Positions 52,795 through 61,731 of a stretch of DNA of 64,000 nucleotides are shown one piece after another. The notes under the pieces were generated by a model. That model made no database searches and was not told the origin of the DNA. It saw only the letters and a list, made by a program, of their open reading frames with translations. Every line of letters begins with the position of its first letter. Within the stretch, counting starts at the first letter, position 1. This DNA comes from Tumidithrix helvetica. GTDB taxonomy: Bacteria; Cyanobacteriota; Cyanobacteriia; Pseudanabaenales; Pseudanabaenaceae. Location of the stretch: positions 62,001 through 126,000 of the forward strand of contig NZ_CBDDRA010000018.1 in assembly GCF_965232925.1 (NCBI RefSeq), read 5' to 3'. The position numbers were made by a program, and so were the translations under genes.

Positions 52795-54348
52795 ATGATT
52801 GAATTAAAGCAGCCTAAGAAATTACAATCACATAAATTGTTTTTCATACCCTTATTGCTTTTATTAGCATTGGGTATTTTTTTTCGATTTGATACAATCG
52901 ATCAACAACCTTACTGGATTGACGAGTCTTTTACATCTCTAAGAATATCTGGCTACACAAGAGCTGAGTTGATTGAGCAGTCATTCAAAGGTAGAGAAAT
53001 AGGAGTTGAGGACTTACAAAAATTTCAAAGGCCTAGCTCAGAAAAAAGTTTTGTTGATACGATTGTTGGGTTGGCAAGAGAGGAGCCTCAACTTCCTCCC
53101 CTTTATTTTGTAATGGCACGTTTCTGGGCAGAAGCTTTTGGTAGTCTAGGTAGCCCAATGGCAATTGCTAGAAGTTTATCAGCTTTTCTTAGTCTACTAG
53201 TTTTTCCTTGCATTTACTGGTTGTGTCTTGAACTATTTAAATCTTCTTTAGTAGGTCAAATTGCAGTTGCTTTTGTGGCTGTTTCACCTCTTTACACACG
53301 AGATGCTCAGGAAGCTCGATATTACGTTTTGTGGTCTATCTTAACCCTAGTTTCAAGCACATTTTTTCTTAAAGCAATACGTATAAATACAAGATTTAGT
53401 TGGCTTATTTATGCAGTTTCTCTAATAGCTAGCCTTTATACTTTTACGCTAACTCTCCTTACGATGCTTAGCCACGGAGTTTATTTTTTACTCACAGAAG
53501 GCTTGAGTTGGAGTCGTAAAAGTGCATTTTACTTAGCAGCATCAACAATATCTTTACTCATTTTTTTACCTTGGCTTTTAACTATAGTAATGAATTTATC
53601 TACAGTTAGGCAAATGACCAATTGGGCTAACGAACAAAGAAGCGTTCTAGTCATATTGAAAGACTTAGCCAATTTTACTACAGTTTCTCTTATTGGTTTT
53701 ACTAATAAATTTTTTATTGCCTTTGTAATTTCTTTGATAGCTTATTCACTTTATTTTCTTTGTATTAAAAAAAACAGAAAAATTTGGCTGTTTATTGCCA
53801 CTTTAGTTTTAGTTCCAGCAATCACTTTTATATTGCCAGATATTATTAATGGAACAAGTCGCTCCATAGCTACACGATATCTTATGCCTTGCTATTTAGG
53901 CATACAAATTACGCTTTCTTATCTCTTTTATCGCAAGATTTTTGTTAGAAGTTCTTTAGGTAAATATATCTGGCGGGTTTGCTTGGTCTTTATTATTTTA
54001 TGTGGGATCACATTTCTAGGAATTAATTCCCAAGCAGATGTTAAGAGACAAATTGGATTTAATGCTCCAATTGCACGCATTGTTAATTTAGCCACATCTC
54101 CTCTCATCATCAGCGATCTATCTGATTTTGCTAGTCCTGCGCGATTAGCAGGTCTTAGCCATTTATTAAAACCTCAAGTACGTTTACTTTTGTTCGCTAC
54201 TGTACCGCATCAGATAGACATTCCAAAGCACTACAGTAATATATTTATTTTTAGTGATTCTCAGGCAATACGGAAATCCCTTACACCAGGGTATCAGATA
54301 AAAATGTTGTTAGAAAATAAAAGTCTTTGGCTAGTACAAAAAAGATGA
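52795..54348 (+). CDS. Membrane glycosyltransferase (ArnT/PMT-like), copy A
   Basis: The 517-residue protein has about eleven hydrophobic segments and the acidic pair D43-E44 after the first TM (YWIDESF), as in the lipid-linked sugar transferases of the GT39/GT83 group. The next gene encodes a close paralogue that shares GREIGVEDLQKFQ-P and EEPQLxPxYxVM-xFW. The gene has visibly higher A/T content than its neighbours and no GCGATCGC octamer. The lipid-sugar donor and the acceptor are unknown. Confidence 0.82.
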   Translation: MIELKQPKKLQSHKLFFIPLLLLLALGIFFRFDTIDQQPYWIDESFTSLRISGYTRAELIEQSFKGREIGVEDLQKFQRPSSEKSFVDTIVGLAREEPQLPPLYFVMARFWAEAFGSLGSPMAIARSLSAFLSLLVFPCIYWLCLELFKSSLVGQIAVAFVAVSPLYTRDAQEARYYVLWSILTLVSSTFFLKAIRINTRFSWLIYAVSLIASLYTFTLTLLTMLSHGVYFLLTEGLSWSRKSAFYLAASTISLLIFLPWLLTIVMNLSTVRQMTNWANEQRSVLVILKDLANFTTVSLIGFTNKFFIAFVISLIAYSLYFLCIKKNRKIWLFIATLVLVPAITFILPDIINGTSRSIATRYLMPCYLGIQITLSYLFYRKIFVRSSLGKYIWRVCLVFIILCGITFLGINSQADVKRQIGFNAPIARIVNLATSPLIISDLSDFASPARLAGLSHLLKPQVRLLLFATVPHQIDIPKHYSNIFIFSDSQAIRKSLTPGYQIKMLLENKSLWLVQKR

Positions 54349-54431
54349 AGTGCAGAGCCTCAAACTTTTGATGAAGCCTGAATATTCCTAGATCCAAATT
54401 TGTCTTAACGTAATCTAGCTAAGGAGATTTC

Positions 54432-56027
54432 ATGATACCTAAGTCAGCCAGCAATCGAAAGCTTTTTCGCTTTGAATGGTTTCAAGCTCTGCTGATATCG
54501 ATCTTGATAGCTGGTATCTTTCTAAGATTTATCAACCTCGATCGCAAAATCTTTTGGCATGATGAGGTCTTTAGCTCGTTTCGCATCTATGGCTATACTG
54601 TCACAGTGATTGTCGAGCAAACTTTTCATGGTCGTGAGGTCGGGGTTGAAGATTTACAGAAGTTTCAACAGCCTAGTCCCAATAAGCATCTTGAAGATAC
54701 GATTCATGGCTTAATCAAAGAGGAGCCACAACTTACCCCCATGTATTATGTCATGGGGCATTTTTGGGTTAAGCTCTTTGGAGATTCGGTAGAGGCAAGA
54801 AGAAGTCTATCCGCTTGCTTGAGTGTCTTAGTTTTTCCATGTCTGTATTGGTTATGCTTAGAGCTATTTAAGACCCATTTAGTAGGCGCGATCGCCATGG
54901 CTTTCGTTGCAGTGTCTCCGTTTCATATAGCCTATGCTCAGGAAGCTAGAGCCTATGTATTGTGGACTGTGACAATGCTTTTATCGAGTGCTGCGCTTTT
55001 ATGGGCGATGAGAAAGCAAACAAAGGTTGCTTGGCTAGTCTATATGACTACCTTAACTGTAGGTCTTTATGCTTTTCTCTCTTCTCTTTTGATTATGGCT
55101 GCTCATGGAATCTATGTTCTAGTCAAGGAGAAATTTCGTTTCAGCCAAACAGTTAAAGCATATCTGGTCGCATCTAGCATTGCACTTTTGCTTTTCTCAC
55201 CTTGGCTCATCGTGCTCTTTTCTAACTTGAATGGAGCCACAACGGCTGTTACGGGAAATCAAAAAACATTTTTTTTGGATTTAGTAATAATGTGGGCAAA
55301 TAACATTGCCAGCCTATTCACCGATTGGACTTTGCCGAGATACGTTGCGCCTATCGCTTTGCTTTTCGTGGGATATTTAATCTATTTCTCAATTCGCTAC
55401 AACAAAAAGAACGATTGGATATTTCCTGTAATTTTGATTGTGACTACATGGGTACCTCTGATTGCCTTGGATATTTTTACGGGAGGACGTAGATCGGGAA
55501 TTAATCGCTATGTAATTCCCAGTCATCTTGGCATTCAGATACTTTTTGCCTACTTTTTAAGTTTGAAACTGAGCGATGCTAGCTTTTGGCGCTCCAAAAT
55601 TTGGAAAGTGTCTCTAGCAGGATTGTTCGCAATCATGCTTATTCTTGGTATAGATGGCTCAAAATCCCAACTTTCTTTAAGCAAAGAAACCAGTAGGCAA
55701 AATATTCCCATTGCCAAACTTATCAATCAATCTCAAAAGCCGCTAATGATTAGCGATCGCAAAAAGTGGAATACCAATCTTGCAGATATTATTTCTCTAA
55801 GCTATTTACTCAAGCAGTCTCAAGTCAGATTTTTACTGTTTGACAATCCCCCCTCTGCGATCCAAGTCCCCAATCACTTTACAGAGGTCTATGTCTATGC
55901 ACCTTCCAATGAATTGCGATCGCTGCTTGAAGTCTCCTATGGAAAGATAAAACCTGTTGTAAGCGGTTTCGACAAGGAGCTATATCAGGTGGATGAGACC
56001 GCATTATTGATGAGAACAAAAAAGTAG
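54432..56027 (+). CDS. Membrane glycosyltransferase (ArnT/PMT-like), copy B
   Basis: The 531-residue paralogue of the preceding gene has D44-E45 in the same place (FWHDEVF), the motif GREVGVEDLQKFQ, and VSPFHIAYAQEARAYVLW in the fifth hydrophobic region. In contrast to copy A it contains three HIP1 octamers and has the base composition of the surrounding genes. The pair probably acts in glycan or protein glycosylation at the surface. Confidence 0.83.
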   Translation: MIPKSASNRKLFRFEWFQALLISILIAGIFLRFINLDRKIFWHDEVFSSFRIYGYTVTVIVEQTFHGREVGVEDLQKFQQPSPNKHLEDTIHGLIKEEPQLTPMYYVMGHFWVKLFGDSVEARRSLSACLSVLVFPCLYWLCLELFKTHLVGAIAMAFVAVSPFHIAYAQEARAYVLWTVTMLLSSAALLWAMRKQTKVAWLVYMTTLTVGLYAFLSSLLIMAAHGIYVLVKEKFRFSQTVKAYLVASSIALLLFSPWLIVLFSNLNGATTAVTGNQKTFFLDLVIMWANNIASLFTDWTLPRYVAPIALLFVGYLIYFSIRYNKKNDWIFPVILIVTTWVPLIALDIFTGGRRSGINRYVIPSHLGIQILFAYFLSLKLSDASFWRSKIWKVSLAGLFAIMLILGIDGSKSQLSLSKETSRQNIPIAKLINQSQKPLMISDRKKWNTNLADIISLSYLLKQSQVRFLLFDNPPSAIQVPNHFTEVYVYAPSNELRSLLEVSYGKIKPVVSGFDKELYQVDETALLMRTKK

Positions 56028-56074
56028 GAATCGCGAACTTGAGATCGAGAGATCGCAATCTCTTTAATCAAGCT

Positions 56075-57385
56075 TTAATCAAGCTCTGAGTAGTTGGGTA
56101 AGGTGGTGTCGATCGCCTGCCCATTCCGAAGCACGATGCGATCGCTTTGGGGACGGGAAAACAGTTCGCTAAAACTACGCGCTTTACAGAGGATTAGATC
56201 TGCTGAGCTTCCGACTCTAAGCTGTCCCGCATCCTCTAGTTTCATGAAGTTAGCAGGAGTCTGAGTCACTGTTCTTGCCCAGTTTCCATAGGGGCGATCG
56301 AGGTGGCAGATTTGTGTACTCATTGTAAAGATCTGCAAGAGATCGTGATCGCCAAAGCCATAAAAGGGATCGCGGCAGTTATCGCTGGCGATCGCCACAG
56401 GTACACCAGCCTCTCTTAATTCATGCAGTAAAGTCACACCCCGCCATCTAGGTGTGCGATTGGAACCTCTATCTTGTAAGTAGAGATTGCACAATGGCAA
56501 GCTGATAACACCAATCCCTGCCTGTTTGACGAGATCGATCGTCTTCATAGCAACCTCAGTATCCTGCACGGCTAGGCTGCAACAGTGACCGCAGACAATT
56601 TGACCTGTAAAGCCATTTCTAATTGCGGCTTCAGCGACATGCAAAAGCGTATTGGACTCAGGATCGTCCGTCTCATCCACATGGAAGTCTAAATCTAAGC
56701 CTCGATCCTTCGCTAAGCAAAACAAGCGATCGAGTTGTGGCTCTAAATCGCGATTGACATAGGCAACTCCGCCAAGAATTCCGCCCAGTTCTGCGATCCG
56801 ATTGGCGACTTGTTCTCCATAGTCTCCCATAAAGAGATCGAGGGAAATTAGAGATACAGGCTGTAGATATAAGCGATCGCGCCAAATATCCCTTAACTCT
56901 TGAAAGGCTTTTAAACTAGCTGCTATCTGTGTTTCGGGACAATCGATATGGGTTCGGATTGCTTTTGTGCCATGGGCATAGCTGCATTTCAAGCCAAATT
57001 CCATACGACGATAGACATCTTCATAAGTCCAACGTGTATCCCGATCCTGTGCTACTGCTCGTAACGCACTTTCAAACGTACCATCGGGGTTGGGAGAACG
57101 ATTCCAGATATGTCCTTTGTCGAGATGGGTATGCACATCGATAAAGCATGGAAGTGCAATGCCATGATGCCAATCGACCTGTAACACATCCTCTAAAGGG
57201 ATTTGAGAAGACAATGGAGAATTTAAAATCGTGGCAATCTTACCATTCCTAACTTCTATGTTCAGCAATGCCAAACCATCTAGATCGGTTTCTATGGCAA
57301 CAGATTCGGATATAAGACCAGAGATTAGACAGGCGGGAACGCGAACATTGCAAAGCCAGTAGCGATCGGGCAAATCTGGAAACAT
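56075..57385 (-). CDS. Cytosine deaminase-like amidohydrolase
   Basis: The 436-residue protein is a TIM-barrel metal hydrolase. Metal-binding motifs are H85-T-H87 (DVHTHLDKGH), FHVDETDDPE, VCGHCCS and ASDNCRDPFYG. This set is that of cytosine deaminase (CodA) and relatives, which deaminate cytosine, isocytosine or related rings. The true substrate is not assured because the family is diverse. Confidence 0.85.
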   Translation of the reverse strand: MFPDLPDRYWLCNVRVPACLISGLISESVAIETDLDGLALLNIEVRNGKIATILNSPLSSQIPLEDVLQVDWHHGIALPCFIDVHTHLDKGHIWNRSPNPDGTFESALRAVAQDRDTRWTYEDVYRRMEFGLKCSYAHGTKAIRTHIDCPETQIAASLKAFQELRDIWRDRLYLQPVSLISLDLFMGDYGEQVANRIAELGGILGGVAYVNRDLEPQLDRLFCLAKDRGLDLDFHVDETDDPESNTLLHVAEAAIRNGFTGQIVCGHCCSLAVQDTEVAMKTIDLVKQAGIGVISLPLCNLYLQDRGSNRTPRWRGVTLLHELREAGVPVAIASDNCRDPFYGFGDHDLLQIFTMSTQICHLDRPYGNWARTVTQTPANFMKLEDAGQLRVGSSADLILCKARSFSELFSRPQSDRIVLRNGQAIDTTLPNYSELD

Positions 57386-57418
57386 AAAAGTAGTAATCTA
57401 AAATTTTGTGCCCTTCGT

Positions 57419-59404
57419 TTAAGTGGGAAGTTTTCCATCTTTAAGAACGTTGATCACAGCCATATGACGCTTCAAATCCAGTTGGACTTGCTGATACAGT
57501 TCCCGACTATCACCTTTTAACCCAATTAAGCCGTACAAATGAATTTCGCCAACTCGACCTTTGAGTTGGTGGTTGCCAAAATCTTCGACTTCCACTTTGT
57601 CTTTGACAATCTTATAGAGAGCTTCCGTGATCAAGATATCTGTGCCTAAATCCTTAGTCATGCCCTCGACTCGGCTGGCTACGTTGACGGTGTCACCAAT
57701 GACGGCATATTCCAAACGACTAGGAGAACCAATATTCCCAACCATGACTTCACCGTAATTGATGCCGATTCCATTAGAAAAGGGAATCTTGCCTTCCTGC
57801 TGCCAAACCAGACGTAGTTCGGACAGTACTTTCCGCATATTTAGAGCGGCATAAATTGCATTCATAGCATCAATATCCTCGCCGCGCGAGACAGGTGAGC
57901 CAAACTCTGCCATCACGGCATCCCCAATAAATTTGTCGATAGTGCCTTGATATTCGGTAATGGCATCGACCATACCGCCTAAATAGACATTCAATTGCGG
58001 TACGAGTTTTGGTGCGGGAACACGGCTAGAGAGGGTGGTAAAGCCTCGAATGTCTGAAAATAGGACAGCGGCTTTGATCGTGCGCCCTTCTAGGAATTCG
58101 CGAAAATTTTCGGCATTGCTGACAATTTCTTCGACGATTGTTGGCGCAACATATCGCTCAAAAGCTTGACGGAGTAAACGTTTGTCTTTTTGTGCCTTAG
58201 AGTTTTCTATATAGATCTCGATTCCACCTGTGACCAAAAGAGATAGACCACTTAAGCCCAAAGCAATTACAGGAACTGCGGTTGGCAAAATTAGGTTAGC
58301 GTAGGTAAAAAAGTAATAACTTGCTCCCAACCAAGCCCCAGCTACGATCAGCACGATCCCAAATTGCAAAAATGGGCGTCTGATACGGCTGAGCGCTAGA
58401 CCTAAAATTCCCACCAAGCCAAATATCAGCAACCCCTGATTTTTAGGATCGGGAATTAGCTCGGCAAGGCTGCGATCGTTCATCAAGGTCGCGATCGCAT
58501 TGGCATGAATTTCAACCCCCGGCATTCGGCCAAATGCCGAATTTTGAATATCTTGCATTGAGGAAGCCGTTGCCCCAATCAGTACGATCTTGTCCTTAAA
58601 AAACTTCCCTTCCGCCATTAACTGGTTTTTCCAGTTTTGAGGATCGACGACATAGTAAAGCGGCGCTTGTTGACGTGCATAGAGCCAAGTATTCTCTTTG
58701 CCATAAAAGTAAATCGTGTTACCTCTGGGTTGGAGATAGCTAATCTTGGCAGCATTTAAAATTGACTCAGCAAAGGTGGGTATGTTTCGCAGTCCAGATT
58801 TTGTGCCTATTTGCGTACCAAAACTGTGAATATTTCCTGTCACTTCGCGATCGAAGTTAATCAGCCCTAAGGAGTTTGGCTTGAGTTTAAAGATGACTTC
58901 GGGTGTTGCCAACTGTAGCGAAGTTGCCTCGGCAGTTTGGGATAGTTCGTAGCTGGCTGCCATCACAACGCGATCGCCATATTTATCCAAAACTTTTTGC
59001 AAACTGGCATCGACAGATGCCCCATGTACGCTTGGTGTCACAAATAGCACATCCACCCCTACAACTTTAGCGCCTGAGTCGAGCACTTTTTCGATCGCTT
59101 GGGCGTAGATCGTGCGCTTTAAAGGTGTACTTCTAAAGGGTTCTAAGTAAGCGTATTTTTTGGGATCGGAATTATAAAATTCCCCTTGCCGCAACGAGTC
59201 GTCGTCGATCGCCAAAATCACAATATTATTTGGCGGTGCAATACTCCCGCGCAGGTAAAAAAACGTTGACTGGGTGTGTCGTTCTACAAGCCTTACTAGA
59301 GGATGATTTGTTCCTGTCGCGATCGCACCTGCTAGGGCAAAAGCCCCCACTAGGAAGTAGCCGATATGGCTTGGCTTGAGAATCTGTTTGAGATCGATCT
59401 TCAT
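57419..59404 (-). CDS. CHASE2-domain adenylate/guanylate cyclase
   Basis: The 661-residue protein has a TM at about 15-35, an extracytoplasmic CHASE2 domain (about 40-320; VVGVDVLFVTPS, YVVDPQNW, IVLIGATASSMQD), three TM helices (about 325-405) and a class III cyclase domain (about 435-615). Metal ligands are D451 (LFSDIRG) and D495 (FIGDAVM), and the transition-state residues N574 and R578 (VNVASR) are present. The purine pair is K491 and A567 (EYAVIGD) where Asp or Thr is usual. The gene is divergent from the FecR-domain gene at 59660. Substrate choice is less certain than for the cyclase at 1660. Confidence 0.9.
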   Translation of the reverse strand: MKIDLKQILKPSHIGYFLVGAFALAGAIATGTNHPLVRLVERHTQSTFFYLRGSIAPPNNIVILAIDDDSLRQGEFYNSDPKKYAYLEPFRSTPLKRTIYAQAIEKVLDSGAKVVGVDVLFVTPSVHGASVDASLQKVLDKYGDRVVMAASYELSQTAEATSLQLATPEVIFKLKPNSLGLINFDREVTGNIHSFGTQIGTKSGLRNIPTFAESILNAAKISYLQPRGNTIYFYGKENTWLYARQQAPLYYVVDPQNWKNQLMAEGKFFKDKIVLIGATASSMQDIQNSAFGRMPGVEIHANAIATLMNDRSLAELIPDPKNQGLLIFGLVGILGLALSRIRRPFLQFGIVLIVAGAWLGASYYFFTYANLILPTAVPVIALGLSGLSLLVTGGIEIYIENSKAQKDKRLLRQAFERYVAPTIVEEIVSNAENFREFLEGRTIKAAVLFSDIRGFTTLSSRVPAPKLVPQLNVYLGGMVDAITEYQGTIDKFIGDAVMAEFGSPVSRGEDIDAMNAIYAALNMRKVLSELRLVWQQEGKIPFSNGIGINYGEVMVGNIGSPSRLEYAVIGDTVNVASRVEGMTKDLGTDILITEALYKIVKDKVEVEDFGNHQLKGRVGEIHLYGLIGLKGDSRELYQQVQLDLKRHMAVINVLKDGKLPT

Positions 59405-59659
59405 ATGGGTGACTTTCTAAGATAGCTTTTGCCACGAACTCTTTAAATTTTTTAACAAATTAAAACCTATTGTATTCATGATTCTTAAATATCTGAAACA
59501 TCGGAACAATAGCCAAAATACTGAGTCATTGTCTTAGGGTAATTGTATTAAGTCACGCCTATCAAGTTATTTAAGCACTTGTAGCTGATTTAGCCAGTTA
59601 ACAAGATTTAATGTGAAGATAAACCCAAAAGTTTGAATTATTGAGCCTATAGAGAACGT

Positions 59660-61108
59660 ATGCAGAGATCTAAAGCCATGTCGATCGGAATATCCCAAGC
59701 ACTCAAGGAACTCCCGATCTGGAAACGCCTGCCCCTGTTTGTCTTGGGATTTTGCTTTGTCTTGTTGTGCAATGTTTATCGTTTCCCCGCAACAGCACAA
59801 TCCACTGGCGTAACCACCGCCACAATTACAGAAATTACCGAAGGAAATCAGGTTTTCATTCAAAATCGGCGGGCGAATATAGGTGAAGTCGCCCAAACGT
59901 CCCAACAGGTAAGTACAAATGAGTCTCTTGCCCAACTTCGATTTAACAACTGGTCGATCGCTAGGCTTGGGAAATATTCCTCGTTGACGCTAGGATCGTG
60001 CGGTGCATTCGTGCAACAAGGCAATGCATTGTTCAACGGACCAACTTCTGCTTGTACAGCTCACGTCACCGCAGCAGTGAGAGGCACAACCTACATCATG
60101 GAAGTAGATCCCAAAGGTGGTGAAAATGTCGATGTTTTAGAAGGAGAGGTCGAGATTACGAGCAATTGGACTGGTCAGCCCAATACAGTGATTGTCAAAT
60201 CAGGAGAAGGATTTGAATCATCGGCAAGCAATCCCCTTGGCACAGTTCAACCCTTTAATCGCAAGGAATTTGATGAGTTTCTCACAGGAGAGTTGCTAAA
60301 TAACTATCGCACGACGTTACCCAGCTCTAGTGTCGATCGCATTGAAGCCACCTACAAACAACGATTTCCCAACACAAGGTTCCCTTTAAAACGCACCGAT
60401 CTCAAACCCCATCGCGGACACTTTAGTTTGGCGATCTTGCAAAACCGACCAACTTTGTCTCAAGTTATTGCTAGAGTCTCTTTACAGTCCAAGCGATCTA
60501 ATGGTTTTTTACCCGAACGCTTTGTGGGTGATTTTCTGTATCCAATCAATGGTAGTGCCAGATTTATTCGCGGTTTGAATCCTAACGATCGGGTCACGGT
60601 TAGATTATTCAATCCCAAAGACTCTCGGTTGATTGGCTATAGCGAATTTGAGTTACTCGATGACAATGCTACTGTCAATCTAATTTTGCCCGATGGTTCG
60701 CAAGATTTAGGCATCGTTCGGACAGTTATGGGCATTGATGCCGATCAGAATGGCGCGATCGACACCTTTGAGCCAATATTTGACTATTTCACAAGGGTAA
60801 AATATGACCCGAATAACGATCTGAGTAAGTCTGATGTCTATTTCTTAGATAATCCTGAAGATATCGATCTCCGCTCTTACAATCCCAGAGGGCTACCCTA
60901 TCCTTCTCGTAACCCTGCTTATACGCGCTCGTTTGTAGCAGGAAACTATACGAAACTAAACCGTACCTTGCCTCTCTTCTCTTCTGATTTAGAAGAACTT
61001 CTTTTAGCTACTCCCTATCAGAAGGTACAGCCTGTTGCGATCGCCTTAGATGGAAGCTCTTTCTATGATGTTCCTGTTGAAATTCTCAAATATCGCAGGC
61101 GTTCTTAA
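59660..61108 (+). CDS. Secreted FecR-domain protein
   Basis: The 482-residue protein has a signal peptide or anchor (about 22-45, FVLGFCFVLLCNVY), then a FecR domain (about 55-200; TEITEGNQVFIQNRR, AAVRGTTYIMEVDP, DVLEGEVEIT). The C-terminal 280 residues are of unknown fold, with a DADQNGAIDTFEP segment that looks like a single EF-hand-like loop. In cyanobacteria FecR-domain proteins often sit next to CHASE2 proteins, as here. The function is not known; binding a periplasmic signal is an inference. Confidence 0.82.
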   Translation: MQRSKAMSIGISQALKELPIWKRLPLFVLGFCFVLLCNVYRFPATAQSTGVTTATITEITEGNQVFIQNRRANIGEVAQTSQQVSTNESLAQLRFNNWSIARLGKYSSLTLGSCGAFVQQGNALFNGPTSACTAHVTAAVRGTTYIMEVDPKGGENVDVLEGEVEITSNWTGQPNTVIVKSGEGFESSASNPLGTVQPFNRKEFDEFLTGELLNNYRTTLPSSSVDRIEATYKQRFPNTRFPLKRTDLKPHRGHFSLAILQNRPTLSQVIARVSLQSKRSNGFLPERFVGDFLYPINGSARFIRGLNPNDRVTVRLFNPKDSRLIGYSEFELLDDNATVNLILPDGSQDLGIVRTVMGIDADQNGAIDTFEPIFDYFTRVKYDPNNDLSKSDVYFLDNPEDIDLRSYNPRGLPYPSRNPAYTRSFVAGNYTKLNRTLPLFSSDLEELLLATPYQKVQPVAIALDGSSFYDVPVEILKYRRRS

Positions 61109-61173
61109 TAAAACTTGGTTTCCTTTAACTATGTCCACAATATCAAGTTTATGGGCGTAGAGGATATCTTGCC

Positions 61174-61202
61174 AAAAAGAGGCGACGCGATCGCCTCTTT
61201 TT
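61174..61202 (+). terminator. Terminator of the FecR gene
   Basis: A perfect 12-bp stem (AAAAAGAGGCGA at 61174-61185 with its complement at 61191-61202) around a 5-nt loop ends in a T-run. Confidence 0.85.
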
Positions 61203-61239
61203 TAGTGCAGCACAAAGCCCATACCCCAGCTGCCAAGTG

Positions 61240-61340
61240 ATACCAATTTCTCATGAATTTGCCACAGATCGGGTTTTGGGTTCCGCGCTCTGCGCGGTCT
61301 TTTCAAAAAGATGCGTTGCATCATTTTTTGAAAATGGTAT
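61240..61340. repeat. MITE-like element with inverted ends and inner hairpins
   Basis: Ends ATACCAATTTC (61240-61250) and GAAAATGGTAT (61330-61340) are inverted repeats with one mismatch. Inside are a CCGCGC...GCGCGG hairpin and a larger imperfect one, TTTTCAAAAAGATGC against GCATCATTTTTTGAAAA. No ORF. It does not match the 103-bp family elsewhere in the window. Confidence 0.6.
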
Positions 61341-61446
61341 GAGGATCTGTTGGAATTGAGGAATATTTACAGTGGTCGATCGGCAAGGTTATACAGTTTG
61401 AAAATTTTTTCGCGTAATCGATCGCGATCGGTGTTAGTCTATATCT

Positions 61447-61540
61447 GGCTCGGATCTATGCGATCTCAACGCCCAAATCGTGTCAGGGTCGGAAGGCAGC
61501 AGCACTACGGGATGCTTGAAATAGGCGTAGTACCCGGGCT
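61447..61540 (+). ncRNA. ffs: Signal recognition particle RNA (4.5S type)
   Basis: The conserved Ffh-binding hairpin of small bacterial SRP RNA is plain: GTCAGGGTCGGAAGGCAGCAGC, with the GGAA tetraloop and the asymmetric internal loop. The outer strands GGCTCGG (61447-61453) and CCCGGGCT (61533-61540) can pair and close the long helix, which sets approximate ends. An overlapping 69-codon frame is not a gene. A perfect hairpin terminator follows at 61547. Confidence 0.87.
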
Positions 61541-61546
61541 ACTTTA

Positions 61547-61566
61547 TTGGTTACCCTAGTAACCAA
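61547..61566 (+). terminator. Terminator of the SRP RNA
   Basis: TTGGTTAC (61547-61554) pairs perfectly with GTAACCAA (61559-61566) around the loop CCTA; ATTT follows. Confidence 0.75.
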
Positions 61567-61731
61567 ATTTAGTTGCTGGAAATTCAATTGAGAAAAATGA
61601 CTCAATGGGCTGAAACTTATCAGATCTCTCAACAAATAACGATCGTGAGTAACAGTCAGAACCCACTTTTAGAAGTTATTTAATTATTTGAGTCACAGTA
61701 TTATTTGTACTAAAGAGCAAGGAATAGATTA

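Larger units (their letters stand above)
61109..61446. other. Intergenic region with terminator and a 101-bp palindromic element
   Basis: No gene is seen between the FecR gene and the SRP RNA. The stretch holds the terminator at 61174-61202 and a folded repeat at 61240-61340. The promoter of the SRP RNA should lie between 61341 and 61446. Confidence 0.5.

Noticed and set aside
61350..61559. 69-codon plus-strand ORF
   Set aside because: It overlaps the SRP RNA and its terminator; the peptide has no protein-like pattern and the RNA signature explains the conservation.
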